NCBI GenBank assembly: GCA_029532625.1 | Contig: JARFXM010000003.1 | Span: 3,968,001-4,032,000, forward strand | Reading direction: 5' to 3' | From: Lomentospora prolificans | Taxonomy: Eukaryota; Ascomycota; Sordariomycetes; Microascales; Microascaceae | DNA: 64,000 nucleotides | Shown here: in pieces, positions 47,948-55,934 of the stretch | Position numbering within the stretch: the stretch's first letter is position 1 | How the letters are laid out: the number at the start of each line of letters is the position of its first letter | Made by a program: the position numbers and the translations under genes | The notes under the pieces: generated by a model | Told to the model about the DNA's origin: nothing | The model's input: only the letters and a program-made list of their open reading frames with translations | Databases searched by the model: none

Positions 47948-48748
47948 GTGATATGGAGCGATGAGTGTACTGTTGTAAGAGTGGTCGGTTCTGAGGTCAT
48001 CTGGACCTTTGAACGTCCTTCTGAACAGATAAAGAATGGTACGATTAAACCAACAACTACGAAGAAAGGTATTAGTAAGATGCTCTGGGCTGCCTTTAGC
48101 TATGACCAACGGACAGATCTGATCCCTCTGGATCCAGATCCACAGTCGCGTAGTGGGCGGGGGGTTATAGCCTGTGTGATCCGCGATTTATCCGCGATCT
48201 CTGAAGCAAAACGGAAGGCCCTGGCGTGGCCCACGTGGAACGGTGACCCCAGCGACCTCCAGTTCTTCCTGGATAGTGTAATCTTCAAGCTCAGCGAAGA
48301 CGGGCCACAGGGGTTGATCGGAAGTAACAAGGTCGCATGGTATGAGATCATGTACGCAATTTCCTTCGAGAAGAGACGGAGAATCCGCCAGGTTTGGGCG
48401 AGTGGTGGGACAGGAAAGGCCTACCCTACCTCAGAACTCCTGGAACATATCGCCCGGACATTCGGCAACGCCCAGCCACGGGCGACAGCCCAGGACCAAC
48501 TCCGCAACCTCGTTCAAGCCGACGGCCAACCGTTCGGAGAATTCCTCCCTATTTTCGAAGACATCATGTCGACTGCCAGCGCGAATCAGTGGAATAACGA
48601 CGCCCAGCTCACCTGGCTGAGGAATGTGTTCTCCCCTACCCTAAGGGATGAACTGGTAGCAAGCAATATGCCCACGGATTACTCAGACTATTTACAGGAC
48701 ACACCTTGCACCATTTGTCCGACCAGGAGATATCTTCATGCAAGATAA
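47948..48748 (+). pseudogene. Open frame fusing Tc1 transposase with a Gag-like segment
   Basis: One uninterrupted frame of 266 codons runs from the transposase catalytic region (WSDECTVVRVVGSEVIW, then MLWAAFSYDQRTDLIPLD) through GVIACVIRDLSAI. It passes without a stop into a Gag-like stretch (LAWPTWNGDPSDLQFFLDS, later FGEFLPIFEDIMSTASANQW and LRDELVASNMPTDYSDYL). The second half resembles the capsid-type region of LTR-retrotransposon Gag, with its conserved helix pattern. It ends shortly before the transposase resumes in another frame. It is listed as a pseudogene because the transposase is split, although the frame itself is open. Confidence 0.65.
48200..48695 (+). mobile_element. Gag-like retroelement segment inside Tc1 element A
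   Basis: About 0.5 kb of LTR-retrotransposon Gag-like coding sequence sits between the first and second catalytic aspartates of the element A transposase. No flanking LTR, primer site or target duplication could be seen at the junctions, so the edges are approximate (within tens of bases). Similarity to Gag is judged from the motif layout only. Confidence 0.55.
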
Positions 48749-48868
48749 CGCAAGAACACATACTGCTAGATCTTTATGGACCTATTAGAGGCTCTAAATA
48801 TCCAGTGTATGGTCTGGCTAGCATTTTCACCTGATTTGAACCCTATCGAGAATATCTGGAAGCCAGTA

Positions 48869-48890
48869 GGGTCCCAAAAGTCATTGGCCA
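48869..48890 (+). repeat. Left terminal inverted repeat of element B
   Basis: Twenty-two bases beginning GGGTCCCAAAAGTCATTGG, immediately after a TA dinucleotide. The partner is at 50622-50642. Confidence 0.9.
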
Positions 48891-48979
48891 CTTTTTGCCC
48901 CGCTTGAACGCGGCGCGTACATTTCCCCATTCATCACCCTCCCCCTTCTTCTTCCTCTTTCTTACCCAAATATCCATTT

Positions 48980-50532
48980 TTTCTAAAATAGATGGACCAA
49001 CAGAACTCCGCCATCAGGAGCTTTCTCCAGATATCCGGAAAGCTATATGGGACCTATCCCAACGTGGATATACCCATCGGAAGATTGGATCTATCTTACG
49101 CGTCCCAAAATCGACCGTTTCATACACTATCAAGTTAGTTAAGGAGAACATCGCGAAGAAAGCTCCAAATCCCTTCAAAACGCTCCGAAGACCTGGCCGT
49201 CCTCTGCTAATTAGTCTAAGAGCAATGAGGTCAGTTACTCGTGCAGCAATCCGGGAGAGAAAGTCCTCGCTCATTGAGCTTTCAACACTTTCGAAATCTG
49301 GCCGCCATCTGATACGAAATTAAGTCCGCAACATCCTTAAAGAAAAGGGTATCCAACGTTTTGAGGCCCGATGTAAACCAGGCCTTACTTCCAAGCATAA
49401 ACGGGATCGCCGCGCCTTTATTACTGCTAATCTCTTTACAAAATGGGAGCAAGTATGCTGGTCAGACGAGGTCCACTTCTATAGCTATGGGAAGCCTGGC
49501 AATATATATATTTCACGAAGGAAAGGCGAGGAATATCATGAAGAGTGTACGCGGCCTATATATAAAGTAGCTGGCTTCACGATTTCAGTCTGGGGCTGCT
49601 TTATGGGTAGGCATCGCGGGCCTCTTATCTTCCTTGATCGAGCTTTACTACTATTAATAGTAGTAAATATGGGAACGAGATCTATATTCCACATTTTTTA
49701 CCTCGCGATTCTGCGAACCTACAGCGAACGTTCCCCGATCTGACTCCGTGATACTTAGGACCTTCTTGCTTAAGTGTGACTATGTCACATCCCCTTACAA
49801 TTCTTCAGCTTCCACTTAGGCAAGATGGCGTCACTGAGCTCAGACAGCGATCCTACTCCGAACTCGAACGTGGAAGCACCAGCATCTCACATCACTTCTT
49901 CACCAGAACCCATAACGTCTCCGGGTGCTTTCCTACCACAACCATCAGAAGGAACTATCGGAAATGCAGTCACCTTACCTGCAGAAGCTTATGCAAAACT
50001 CATCCAACTTGACAACGCCGAACCCACGGCGAAGATCCCCAACTACAAAGCACCACCTTATTGTGTTAAAAAACTCACCAAGGATGCTACACAAGTAGAA
50101 ATCGCCGACTGGTGTGAAGGAATCACTGATGGAAACTCAACTGTACCAGAGCACACTCCTGAACAACTCAAAATCCTATGGTTCTATCTTCAAATGAAGG
50201 AGAAATATGGCCCCTAGGTATATCTATAGGAAGATAATGCCTCTTATCATAACTTTGCAGGCCGCTACTTATATAATACTCTTGTGGGGGTTAAGAGGAT
50301 GAAGTGGCCCGCCCAGAGCCCTGATCTTAATCCTATCGAAAATATTTGGCGTGAAATTAAGGTCCGCATTAAAAAAAAGAGGCATCTGATCCAGAGCGAG
50401 CAGGATTTCAAAGATATTGTGTGTGGTATCTGGGATAGCTTTGAGGAGGATCTGTTCTTAAAGTATTGCAGGACTATGCCTGACTGGATGCGTGAACTAA
50501 AAAGAGCTTCTGGTGGTTTGATTAGGTACTAA
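48980..50532 (+). pseudogene. Tc1-type transposase of element B, broken
   Basis: The frame reads helix-turn-helix RKAIWDLSQRGYTHRKIG and RVPKSTVSYTIKLVKEN, then meets an in-frame TAA at 49321-49323 and continues in the same frame. First catalytic Asp is in QVCWSDEVHFYSYG (GAC 49465-49467), followed by FTISVWGCFMGRHRGPLIFLD. After an inserted segment (49707 to about 50217), the enzyme resumes with EDNASYHNFAGRY (second Asp, GAT 50233-50235) and PAQSPDLNPIENIW (Glu, GAA 50338-50340), ending SGGLIRY. The second Asp and Glu are 34 residues apart (DD34E). The nonsense codon plus insertion mean it cannot make active transposase. HTH and catalytic triad positions are otherwise complete. Confidence 0.8.
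49707..50217 (+). mobile_element. LTR end, leader and Gag start inserted in element B
   Basis: The first 101 bases (49707-49807) match a block at 51853-51952 and end in TTCTTCA, consistent with the 3' end of a long terminal repeat (ending CA). After a short leader, a frame starts MASLSSDSDPTPNSNVEAPA (ATG 49825) and runs 130 codons, with a VKKLTKDATQVEIADWCEGI stretch like the N-terminal region of copia-type Gag proteins. It ends in a stop exactly where transposase coding resumes. The piece is therefore a truncated 5' part of a retrotransposon, without its downstream genes. Confidence 0.65.
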
Positions 50533-50621
50533 ATACCTTCAATCTCATATAAAAATATAGGGATAATAAGCAGTGGTGATGGAGATATTGTTGATTGAAA
50601 TATGTGTGTTTTCGTTATATC

Positions 50622-50642
50622 TGGCCAATGACTTTGGGACCC
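50622..50642 (-). repeat. Right terminal inverted repeat of element B
   Basis: Twenty-one bases, the reverse complement of the left end apart from one A missing from the four-A run. A TA dinucleotide follows directly. Confidence 0.9.
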
Positions 50643-50848
50643 TACTGGCTACTCAAGGTAGAAATCTATAAATGGCGGCCTGACCTTGAATATGCTGCGG
50701 ATAATAGGCAAATGTTAAATATCCTTATTACTACAGCTCAGAAGGCATGGGCAGGTATCCGTGATCAAGTTCTAATCCGCCTATTAGATACGATGCCTAA
50801 TCGCGTTGCAGCAGTTATTGCAGCACAAGGGTGGTATATGAAGTATTG

Positions 50849-51279
50849 AGAATATTGAGAAAATAGTTTATTTTGTTCTGTCAGCCTCATTAGTTTATGC
50901 CTTAGGCAATAATATTAGATAAGAAGTGGGTCCTTGCCCGGGCCGGATTTCTTCAAACCTTTTACCCTCCACTGTACTATAACTTACCCGACTGCACAGT
51001 GTAGGATCATCTTTTTTGGTAGGGTAGTCGCATTTTCTGTTGTTTAAGCTGGCATTGTGTAACTAGACCAACCAGCCAGCTGTACTCGATTCCACACCGC
51101 CCAATGACCCGAAAGGGCCGCAGACCCTGTTTTCACAGGGGACTGCCGCGGCGTTAAATAGCAACACGTACCTTCGTGTACACACACACACACACACTAT
51201 ACTAGGTGGAATATCAAGAAGCATAGCCAGGCAACATATTATCTAAGGATTAAAAAACCAGGTAAATCTAACAGGCAGA
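50849..51279. other. Transposon-cluster spacer with AC repeat
   Basis: No gene is supported. It contains an (AC)9 run at 51180-51197 and probably degenerate transposon sequence. The right end of element A should fall here but no inverted repeat could be placed. Confidence 0.4.
51180..51197. repeat. (AC)9 microsatellite
   Basis: Eighteen bases of alternating AC inside the transposon cluster. Confidence 0.9.
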
Positions 51280-51595
51280 GAACCCGCGCAATGGTTTCTT
51301 AAGGTTCGAATCACTCAATACAGGTCAGTCCGCAAGGTCTGGCTATCCATGGCCGACTATATCAAGAAGATGGCTGCCTAGCACAGCATCCAGCTATCTG
51401 AAAGGCCCCCAGCGGTCCCGATGCTTGGAAATTTGGACGTTACACTTCCCAGTGAAGAGTTAAGCCAAAGCGAGGCTACTTTATATCAAGTGATGGTTAA
51501 ATCCTCTACATATGCGTAACAGTCCGATTAGACGCAATCAAAGCAGCCACAGAACTCGCGCGGCACTCACATTAGAAGACAAGAGCCCGATTATC
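51280..51595 (+). pseudogene. Copia-like reverse-transcriptase fragment
   Basis: The plus-strand translation, with stops, reads WFLKVRITQYRSVRKVWLS, then DYIKKMAA followed by a stop, then LPSEELSQSEATLYQVMVKS and STYA, then a broken arrangement with ELARHSH-like residues. This order (W-F-L-G-I, L-S-Q-x-x-Y-I-x-K, Y-Q-x-x-V-G-S-L-x-Y, then L-A-R-H) is the end of the copia reverse transcriptase and the start of RNase H. Several in-frame stops make it non-coding. It has the same orientation as the protease remnant at 47.2 kb, so both may belong to one element opened by the Tc1 insertion. Confidence 0.65.
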
Positions 51596-51797
51596 TCTCA
51601 AGTCAAACCCAAAGAGTAATCGCCCGATACTCTCCCATTACAAAGGAGCAAGAATAGTTCTACCGGAGATACTCTGAACAGCAAGAAGAGGAGTTGGCTA
51701 GTTTTGAGACCTTGCACTACAGACCGCCAGGGGCCAGGGACGGTCCGGAGTTCCGTACGGGGTCTAAAGCTAGAATAGAAATACAAAAGGAAGTCAG

Positions 51798-51834
51798 TTG
51801 AAGAGCCTAAAAAGAAAGAAAAAAGGCTCTTCAA
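51798..51834. repeat. Perfect 10-bp inverted repeat (hairpin)
   Basis: TTGAAGAGCC at 51798-51807 and GGCTCTTCAA at 51825-51834 are exact complements, separated by a 17-base purine-rich loop. It lies just upstream of the LTR-like block at 51853 and may be part of the retroelement 3' end or a transcript-end hairpin. Confidence 0.8.
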
Positions 51835-51852
51835 GCTGAAGTCTTCATCCGT

Positions 51853-51952
51853 GATTCTGCGAACAGACAGCGAACACTCTCTGACCTGACTCTGTGAGCC
51901 CGACCCCCTTCTCGCTTGAGAGTGACCTTGTCACATCCCTTACAATTCTTCA
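51853..51952 (+). mobile_element. Second copy of the LTR-end block
   Basis: One hundred bases starting GATTCTGCGAAC and ending TTACAATTCTTCA are closely similar to 49707-49807. Similarity stops right after the shared TTCTTCA, as expected if CA is the LTR end: the first copy is followed by a Gag leader, this one by unrelated flank. It is read as the 3' LTR remnant of the copia-like element whose protease and reverse-transcriptase remnants lie upstream. Confidence 0.65.
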
Positions 51953-52238
51953 TTGTAGATGCACTCGTAAAAGAAGGGTTAAACAGCGAACCTTCCGGAC
52001 GAGAGCGGCCGACTCCAAGCGAGCAGGCTGATCTACAACATTCAATGTCCAGGGTCACATGCGGGGCGGCTCCGTGAAACCAGCCTAAATTCATTCAACA
52101 TCAAGGCTCATACTTGTACAAGAAATTGGAACCGATCGTCCTGGGCCCCCCTCCTTCGTAACCTTCGTACGTGTGCGTATGCACCCTGTAATGTCCGGCA
52201 ATTAAACCCTTCCATCGTCTAGAAGCCTGCCCGATAGT

Positions 52239-54007
52239 TCATATCTCGAAGATCTCTCCGACGCCCTCACCACCACCTCTCCGGTTCTCGATGAGATCCA
52301 ATCTCCAGCCAACCCAGTTCTTCAGACCCCTCTTGACCTCCTTGATTCTCTCCAGCCGTCTGGCATTCTCCTCTGCTTGCGCCTTCCTAAAGGCGCTCTC
52401 ATCGAATTCCATGTCGTCACCGTCAGAGAGGAAGCCATCGTCATCGGCACCTGTGAGGGCGTTGATGCCGCTGGTAATGAAGTCGCCGATGCCGCCGCCG
52501 GCGTGGTGCTTCTTGTGACCTGGAGAGCGCATTCCGCCCGAGCCTAGATCAACATCCTGGAATGAAACGTTGTGCTCACCACCTTCGAGCTCACGTCGCT
52601 TGTCCTTCCAGATGCCTCGGCGGAGATCATGATTCTCGGCCTCCAATTCCCTTATCCTCTTCTCAAGGGTCGATCGGCCCTCATTCTCCAGTTCATCGAC
52701 GGCATCGTCGTCAATCCCACCGTCAAGTGACCGGCGAGCCCTTAGCTTAGCCTTCTCGGACTCCAGTTGCTCAACTTTGGCCCTAAGCTCCGTGACCTCA
52801 GTATCTATGCGCTCCCTTTCTCTTCGTAGAGCCTGACTTCGGGAATCCTGTTCCCTATGCAGAGTAGTAAGAGTAGCAACCTTCTGCTCCAAGGCATCGA
52901 CCTTGGTCTCCAAATCGGCCCTCACAGCAAGCTGGTCAGCGAGATCGTGCTCGACCGTCCGCAGCTTGGTCTCCACGCTGGTCCGCTCGCTGCTATCGCG
53001 AACGGCCTTCTCAGCCGTCCTGTCGAGGTTGCGGCGCAAATCACCAAGTTCCCGCTGGGCCGAGGCCGCTGCGCGCTCCGCTCGGGCGAGTTTTTCTTCT
53101 AGCGCAGTGATTTGCTCCTTCTCGGGCGAAGTTCCGGAGGCTTGCCGGTCTAGGGTAGCACGGAGCTTGGATAGCTCCAATTCCATAGATTCGATAGTGG
53201 CCGTCTTGGAAGCAAGCTGCTCTTCGAGGTCTGCAGACGACGTGTCTTTGCCGTGCTTTGTCCGTGAGACTTGTTGTTGGAGCTGGGCGTTCTGACGTTC
53301 GAGAGATGCTACTTGGGATTTCTTCACAGGTTGGGTTAGTTCGAGTTCCGCCTGTATGAATCTTGGTGACTAAAGGGTAGTACTCACGAGCTTCTCGATC
53401 TCATCTTTGCCACCACTGCTTTCTTTCGTAGGAGAATCGGCCTCGCGTAGCTCTTCGAGCTCCTCTTCGGCCTTCTTCCGCCGCCTATCGGAATCAGCCA
53501 ACTCCTTGTTAATGCGGTCATTTTCTTTCTCCAACTCTTCGATCCGCGCAACATGCTTCCTATATATCTCCGGCGCCGTAGTGCCGTCGGGGCTGGAGAG
53601 ACCCGGCGACAGAGGTCCCGAAATAGAACCCTTTCGGAAACTAGACGACCTCATCTTGGACTGCTGCGCCAGAGAAGCCGTTTCCTGCGTCGGAGAGATG
53701 GGCTGTTCGGGGGTATCGGCGGGCGCATCTTCGACGGCAACGTCTGCCTTTCCGGGGTCGGGGTCGGGGGTCGCGGCGCTGGAAGCCTCATCGGCCGGCT
53801 TCTCGTCCGCCTTGGTGGCCTTCGCCCCCTTTCCGTCCTTCTTGGCCTCCTTCTTCGCCTTTTGTTTCTTGAGAGCTTCGGCCTAAACTCAGCTAGTTAG
53901 CAAGCTGGATATGTACCAAGCCGACGCGGCCCCTATCACCCCACACGTGCCTTCTTCCTCATGGCGGCCATTCTTTCGGCCTTAGCCTTCTCGTCTAGAT
54001 CGGCCAT
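52239..54007 (-). CDS. Long coiled-coil protein, function unknown
   Basis: Three minus-strand exons, 54007-53945, 53882-53388 and 53321-52239, encode 546 residues. The start MADLDEKAKAERMAAMRKKA is followed by a Lys/Ala-rich helix, an acidic Pro-rich stretch and a SFRKGSISGPLSPGLSSPD phospho-site-rich block. Long heptad-rich coiled coils follow (about residues 130-430, for example YRKHVARIEELEKENDRI and later RIRELEAENHDLRRGIW). The C-terminus carries a conserved-looking block RLERIKEVKRGLKNWVGWR, ending GGEGVGEIFEI. I recall similar fungal proteins labelled only as M-protein-repeat or golgin-like; no GRIP or GRAB domain is visible, so a Golgi role is unproven. The first donor (CGT|GTGGGG) is weak; for intron 2 a 66-bp choice with a CTAAC branch was preferred over a 36-bp one. 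Confidence 0.68.
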
Positions 54008-54592
54008 GTTTGCAAAGTTTACTTCTGTGTGTTGTGTCTGTATGTTGTGCTCGTACTTTTTCTAATTGGGAGATCGGGTATATTGAGTAGGCTTCGCGTG
54101 GTTGCAGATTTGGGAGAAGATGGCGAGCTTCAACAAGTTGAAGCTCGAGGTTGCACTAGGCGCATATGCTAACTACATAGCTGTCCGTTTGGCAAGTAAC
54201 TCGGTGCTGTACATACCGACGACACAGTGCACAGTGCCACTGTTCCACAACGCGTCCCTCTCTCTCTGCAAGGTACTTCGTCGCGTCACTGCACCTAACC
54301 AAATACCCTTATACCGGGGTCCGACCCATGCCGGTCCAGGGGTGGGCACTCACTCGCGAATAATACGTACCTTTGCTTCAACAATGACACACGAGCGATT
54401 CGATTACATCACGGCTTTTCATTACCAAGCTCAAAAGTCCTTGAGTGGAAGCCAGCGTGTACAGCTCTCAGAACAATCAATTCCGCGACCTTTGCCGAAG
54501 AGCAATCAATTCCTCCACTCAAACTCCCTCTCCCACCACTTAATACTTTTTTTACCTTCTCTAGAGATGAACTCGTAAACCTAGAATGAGGC
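54008..54592. promoter_or_regulatory. Divergent region between coiled-coil and J-protein genes
   Basis: About 0.6 kb shared upstream of two outward-facing genes. No further gene is supported. Confidence 0.4.
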
Positions 54593-55566
54593 ATGCCCCT
54601 CTGCCACTTCCCCAGCCGAGCGGCCGCAATCTCCGCCGTCGGCTTAAACCCACTTCGCCAGCCCTTCACCACATCAGCACGCCGCCTCGCCCAACCCCAC
54701 GACGACAAGGAGAGCCATTATGATATCCTGCAAGTCCCCCACAACGCCTCGCCCGCAGAGATAAAGCGGTGAGTTCTTCTCAATTCTTATCGCGCAATCT
54801 TATCAACAGGTAATCAAAGCTGATTCAGAGTGGCCCCCGACCTCGGGGGGTGAGGACCGCGAAATACAGATCCTTCTACGCGCTCTCCAAGAAACACCAT
54901 CCAGACCACAACCCCTCCGACCCGTATGCCTCTCGCCGCTTCGTCCGCATATCAGAAGCCTACTCCGTCCTCTCCGCCCCGGCTAAGCGTGCCGCCTACG
55001 ATCGCGACGCTCGGCACTCTCACGCCCACTCTCACCACGCCACCCCTTCGCACCAATACGCCACCGGTCCCGCCGGAGGTCGTCCCGCCTCGGGCCTGGG
55101 CCGACGGCGTCCGACGACCAATTCGACCCGCGGGTCTTTCAGGGGTCCCCCTCCGAGCTTCTACAGGCAGGGCGGATGGGGCGAACACCATGAGAAGCGC
55201 AAGGAGGCGCACGAGCAGAGCACGGCAGGCGGCGGCGGCTCTAGTACTGCGTCGTCGACGAGTAGCGGCGTGGGAGGTATGGGTCCGGGCCAGGACCCCT
55301 TTGGACACAAAGAACACGTGCCGCACTTTGATACGGTTTCGCACGAGCGCACACACAAACGGCAGGATCAGAGAAGAGCGTCTCGTCGAGCGGCCGACGA
55401 GTCGCCGCTTGGCGGAGATGGCAGTTCTCCCGTTGCTTTCGTCTTCATCGTTAGCGGAATCTTAGTTGTGGCAAGCCTTGTGCCGTTGCTCTTTGCGCCG
55501 AGTGAAAGGCCCAGAAGGAGGCCGAAAAAGCAGCCCACGAGTAAGAGCACCAAACAGGCCTCTTGA
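54593..55566 (+). CDS. Mitochondrial J-domain protein, DNAJC30-like
   Basis: Exons 54593-54768 and 54870-55566, joined over a 101-bp intron inside the J-domain, encode 290 residues. The N-terminus MPLCHFPSRAAAISAVGLNP with the following RQPFTTSARRL has the Arg/Ser/Ala-rich, acid-free makeup of a mitochondrial presequence. The J-domain (about residues 40-105) opens SHYDILQVPHNASPAEIKR and contains the essential HPD (KKHHPDHNPSDPYASRRF). A Gly/Ser-rich linker leads to a hydrophobic segment at about residues 249-267 (FVFIVSGILVVASLVPLLF) and a basic tail. A presequence, N-terminal J-domain and C-terminal membrane span are the layout of DNAJC30. A J-protein would stimulate the ATPase of mitochondrial Hsp70; the orthology itself is inference. 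The ATG was chosen because it gives the in-frame presequence. It converges on POR1, with stops 368 bp apart. Confidence 0.75.
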
Positions 55567-55934
55567 GAGCATGTTTGGGAATGACTGGCGTTCCGGATAG
55601 ACTTGCATCTCGCGCTCCCAGCGCGTCGTCTGGATTTGAGGTGGAGGTACCCTTCGTACTACAGCTGGGCCCGAAAACACCAGGTACAAGGGGTTACACA
55701 TTGCAACCATATGTACAAATTAGTCAAAACACAGCAGTATTTTCTCTCTCTAAGTTATTCACATTTTCACGCCCCTACTATTCTACAATCAAAAAAACGG
55801 GGGAGCAGAAACGCAACTAGAGCTCTTGGTTCGATATACACAGCTTAACCTAGCATTCTAAGCCCGGGAAGCTTGCTTTTAATAACATTTTAGTAGCCTC
55901 TCCAAAGTTCACCACAGATCCTCAACGGATATAT
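55567..55934. other. Convergent 3' spacer
   Basis: About 370 bp between the stops of the J-protein gene and POR1. No gene is seen. Confidence 0.5.

Larger units (their letters stand above)
48869..50642 (+). mobile_element. Tc1/mariner element B with terminal inverted repeats
   Basis: The left end GGGTCCCAAAAGTCATTGG.. (48869-48890) and the right end, which reads as its reverse complement (50622-50642), match over 21-22 bases with a single-base indel. The element is flanked by TA at 48867-48868 and 50643-50644, the expected Tc1/mariner target duplication. The total is about 1.77 kb. It lies inside the C-terminal coding part of element A. Removing it and one TA rejoins the interrupted transposase of A except for one base. 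Inside are a DD34E transposase (broken) and an inserted retroelement segment. The good ends suggest B arrived after A and later than most decay in the region. Confidence 0.88.
47562..50848 (+). mobile_element. Tc1/mariner element A remnant, interrupted twice
   Basis: Pieces of one Tc1/mariner transposase lie in order on the plus strand. They are the helix-turn-helix part (SKRVENQSNPRSGYPHLITEE, then after a frameshift KVKERSIRMLLREMNLRKWR), the first catalytic Asp in VIWSDEC (GAT 47960-47962), the second in FMQDNARTHTA (GAT 48744-48746), and the Glu in PDLNPIENIW (GAG 48848-48850). The C-terminal part is at 50645-50848 (IYKWRPDLEYA..QGWYMKY). Between the first and second Asp sits a Gag-like segment (about 48200-48695); after the Glu motif element B is inserted. 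Spacing of about 34 residues between the second Asp and Glu fits DD34E Tc1-type enzymes. Frameshifts and stops mean it is inactive. I could not place its own terminal repeats with confidence. Confidence 0.75.

Noticed and set aside
53352..53387. 36-bp intron in the coiled-coil gene
   Set aside because: Too short; the 66-bp alternative ending at 53322 has a CTAAC branch site and the same phase.
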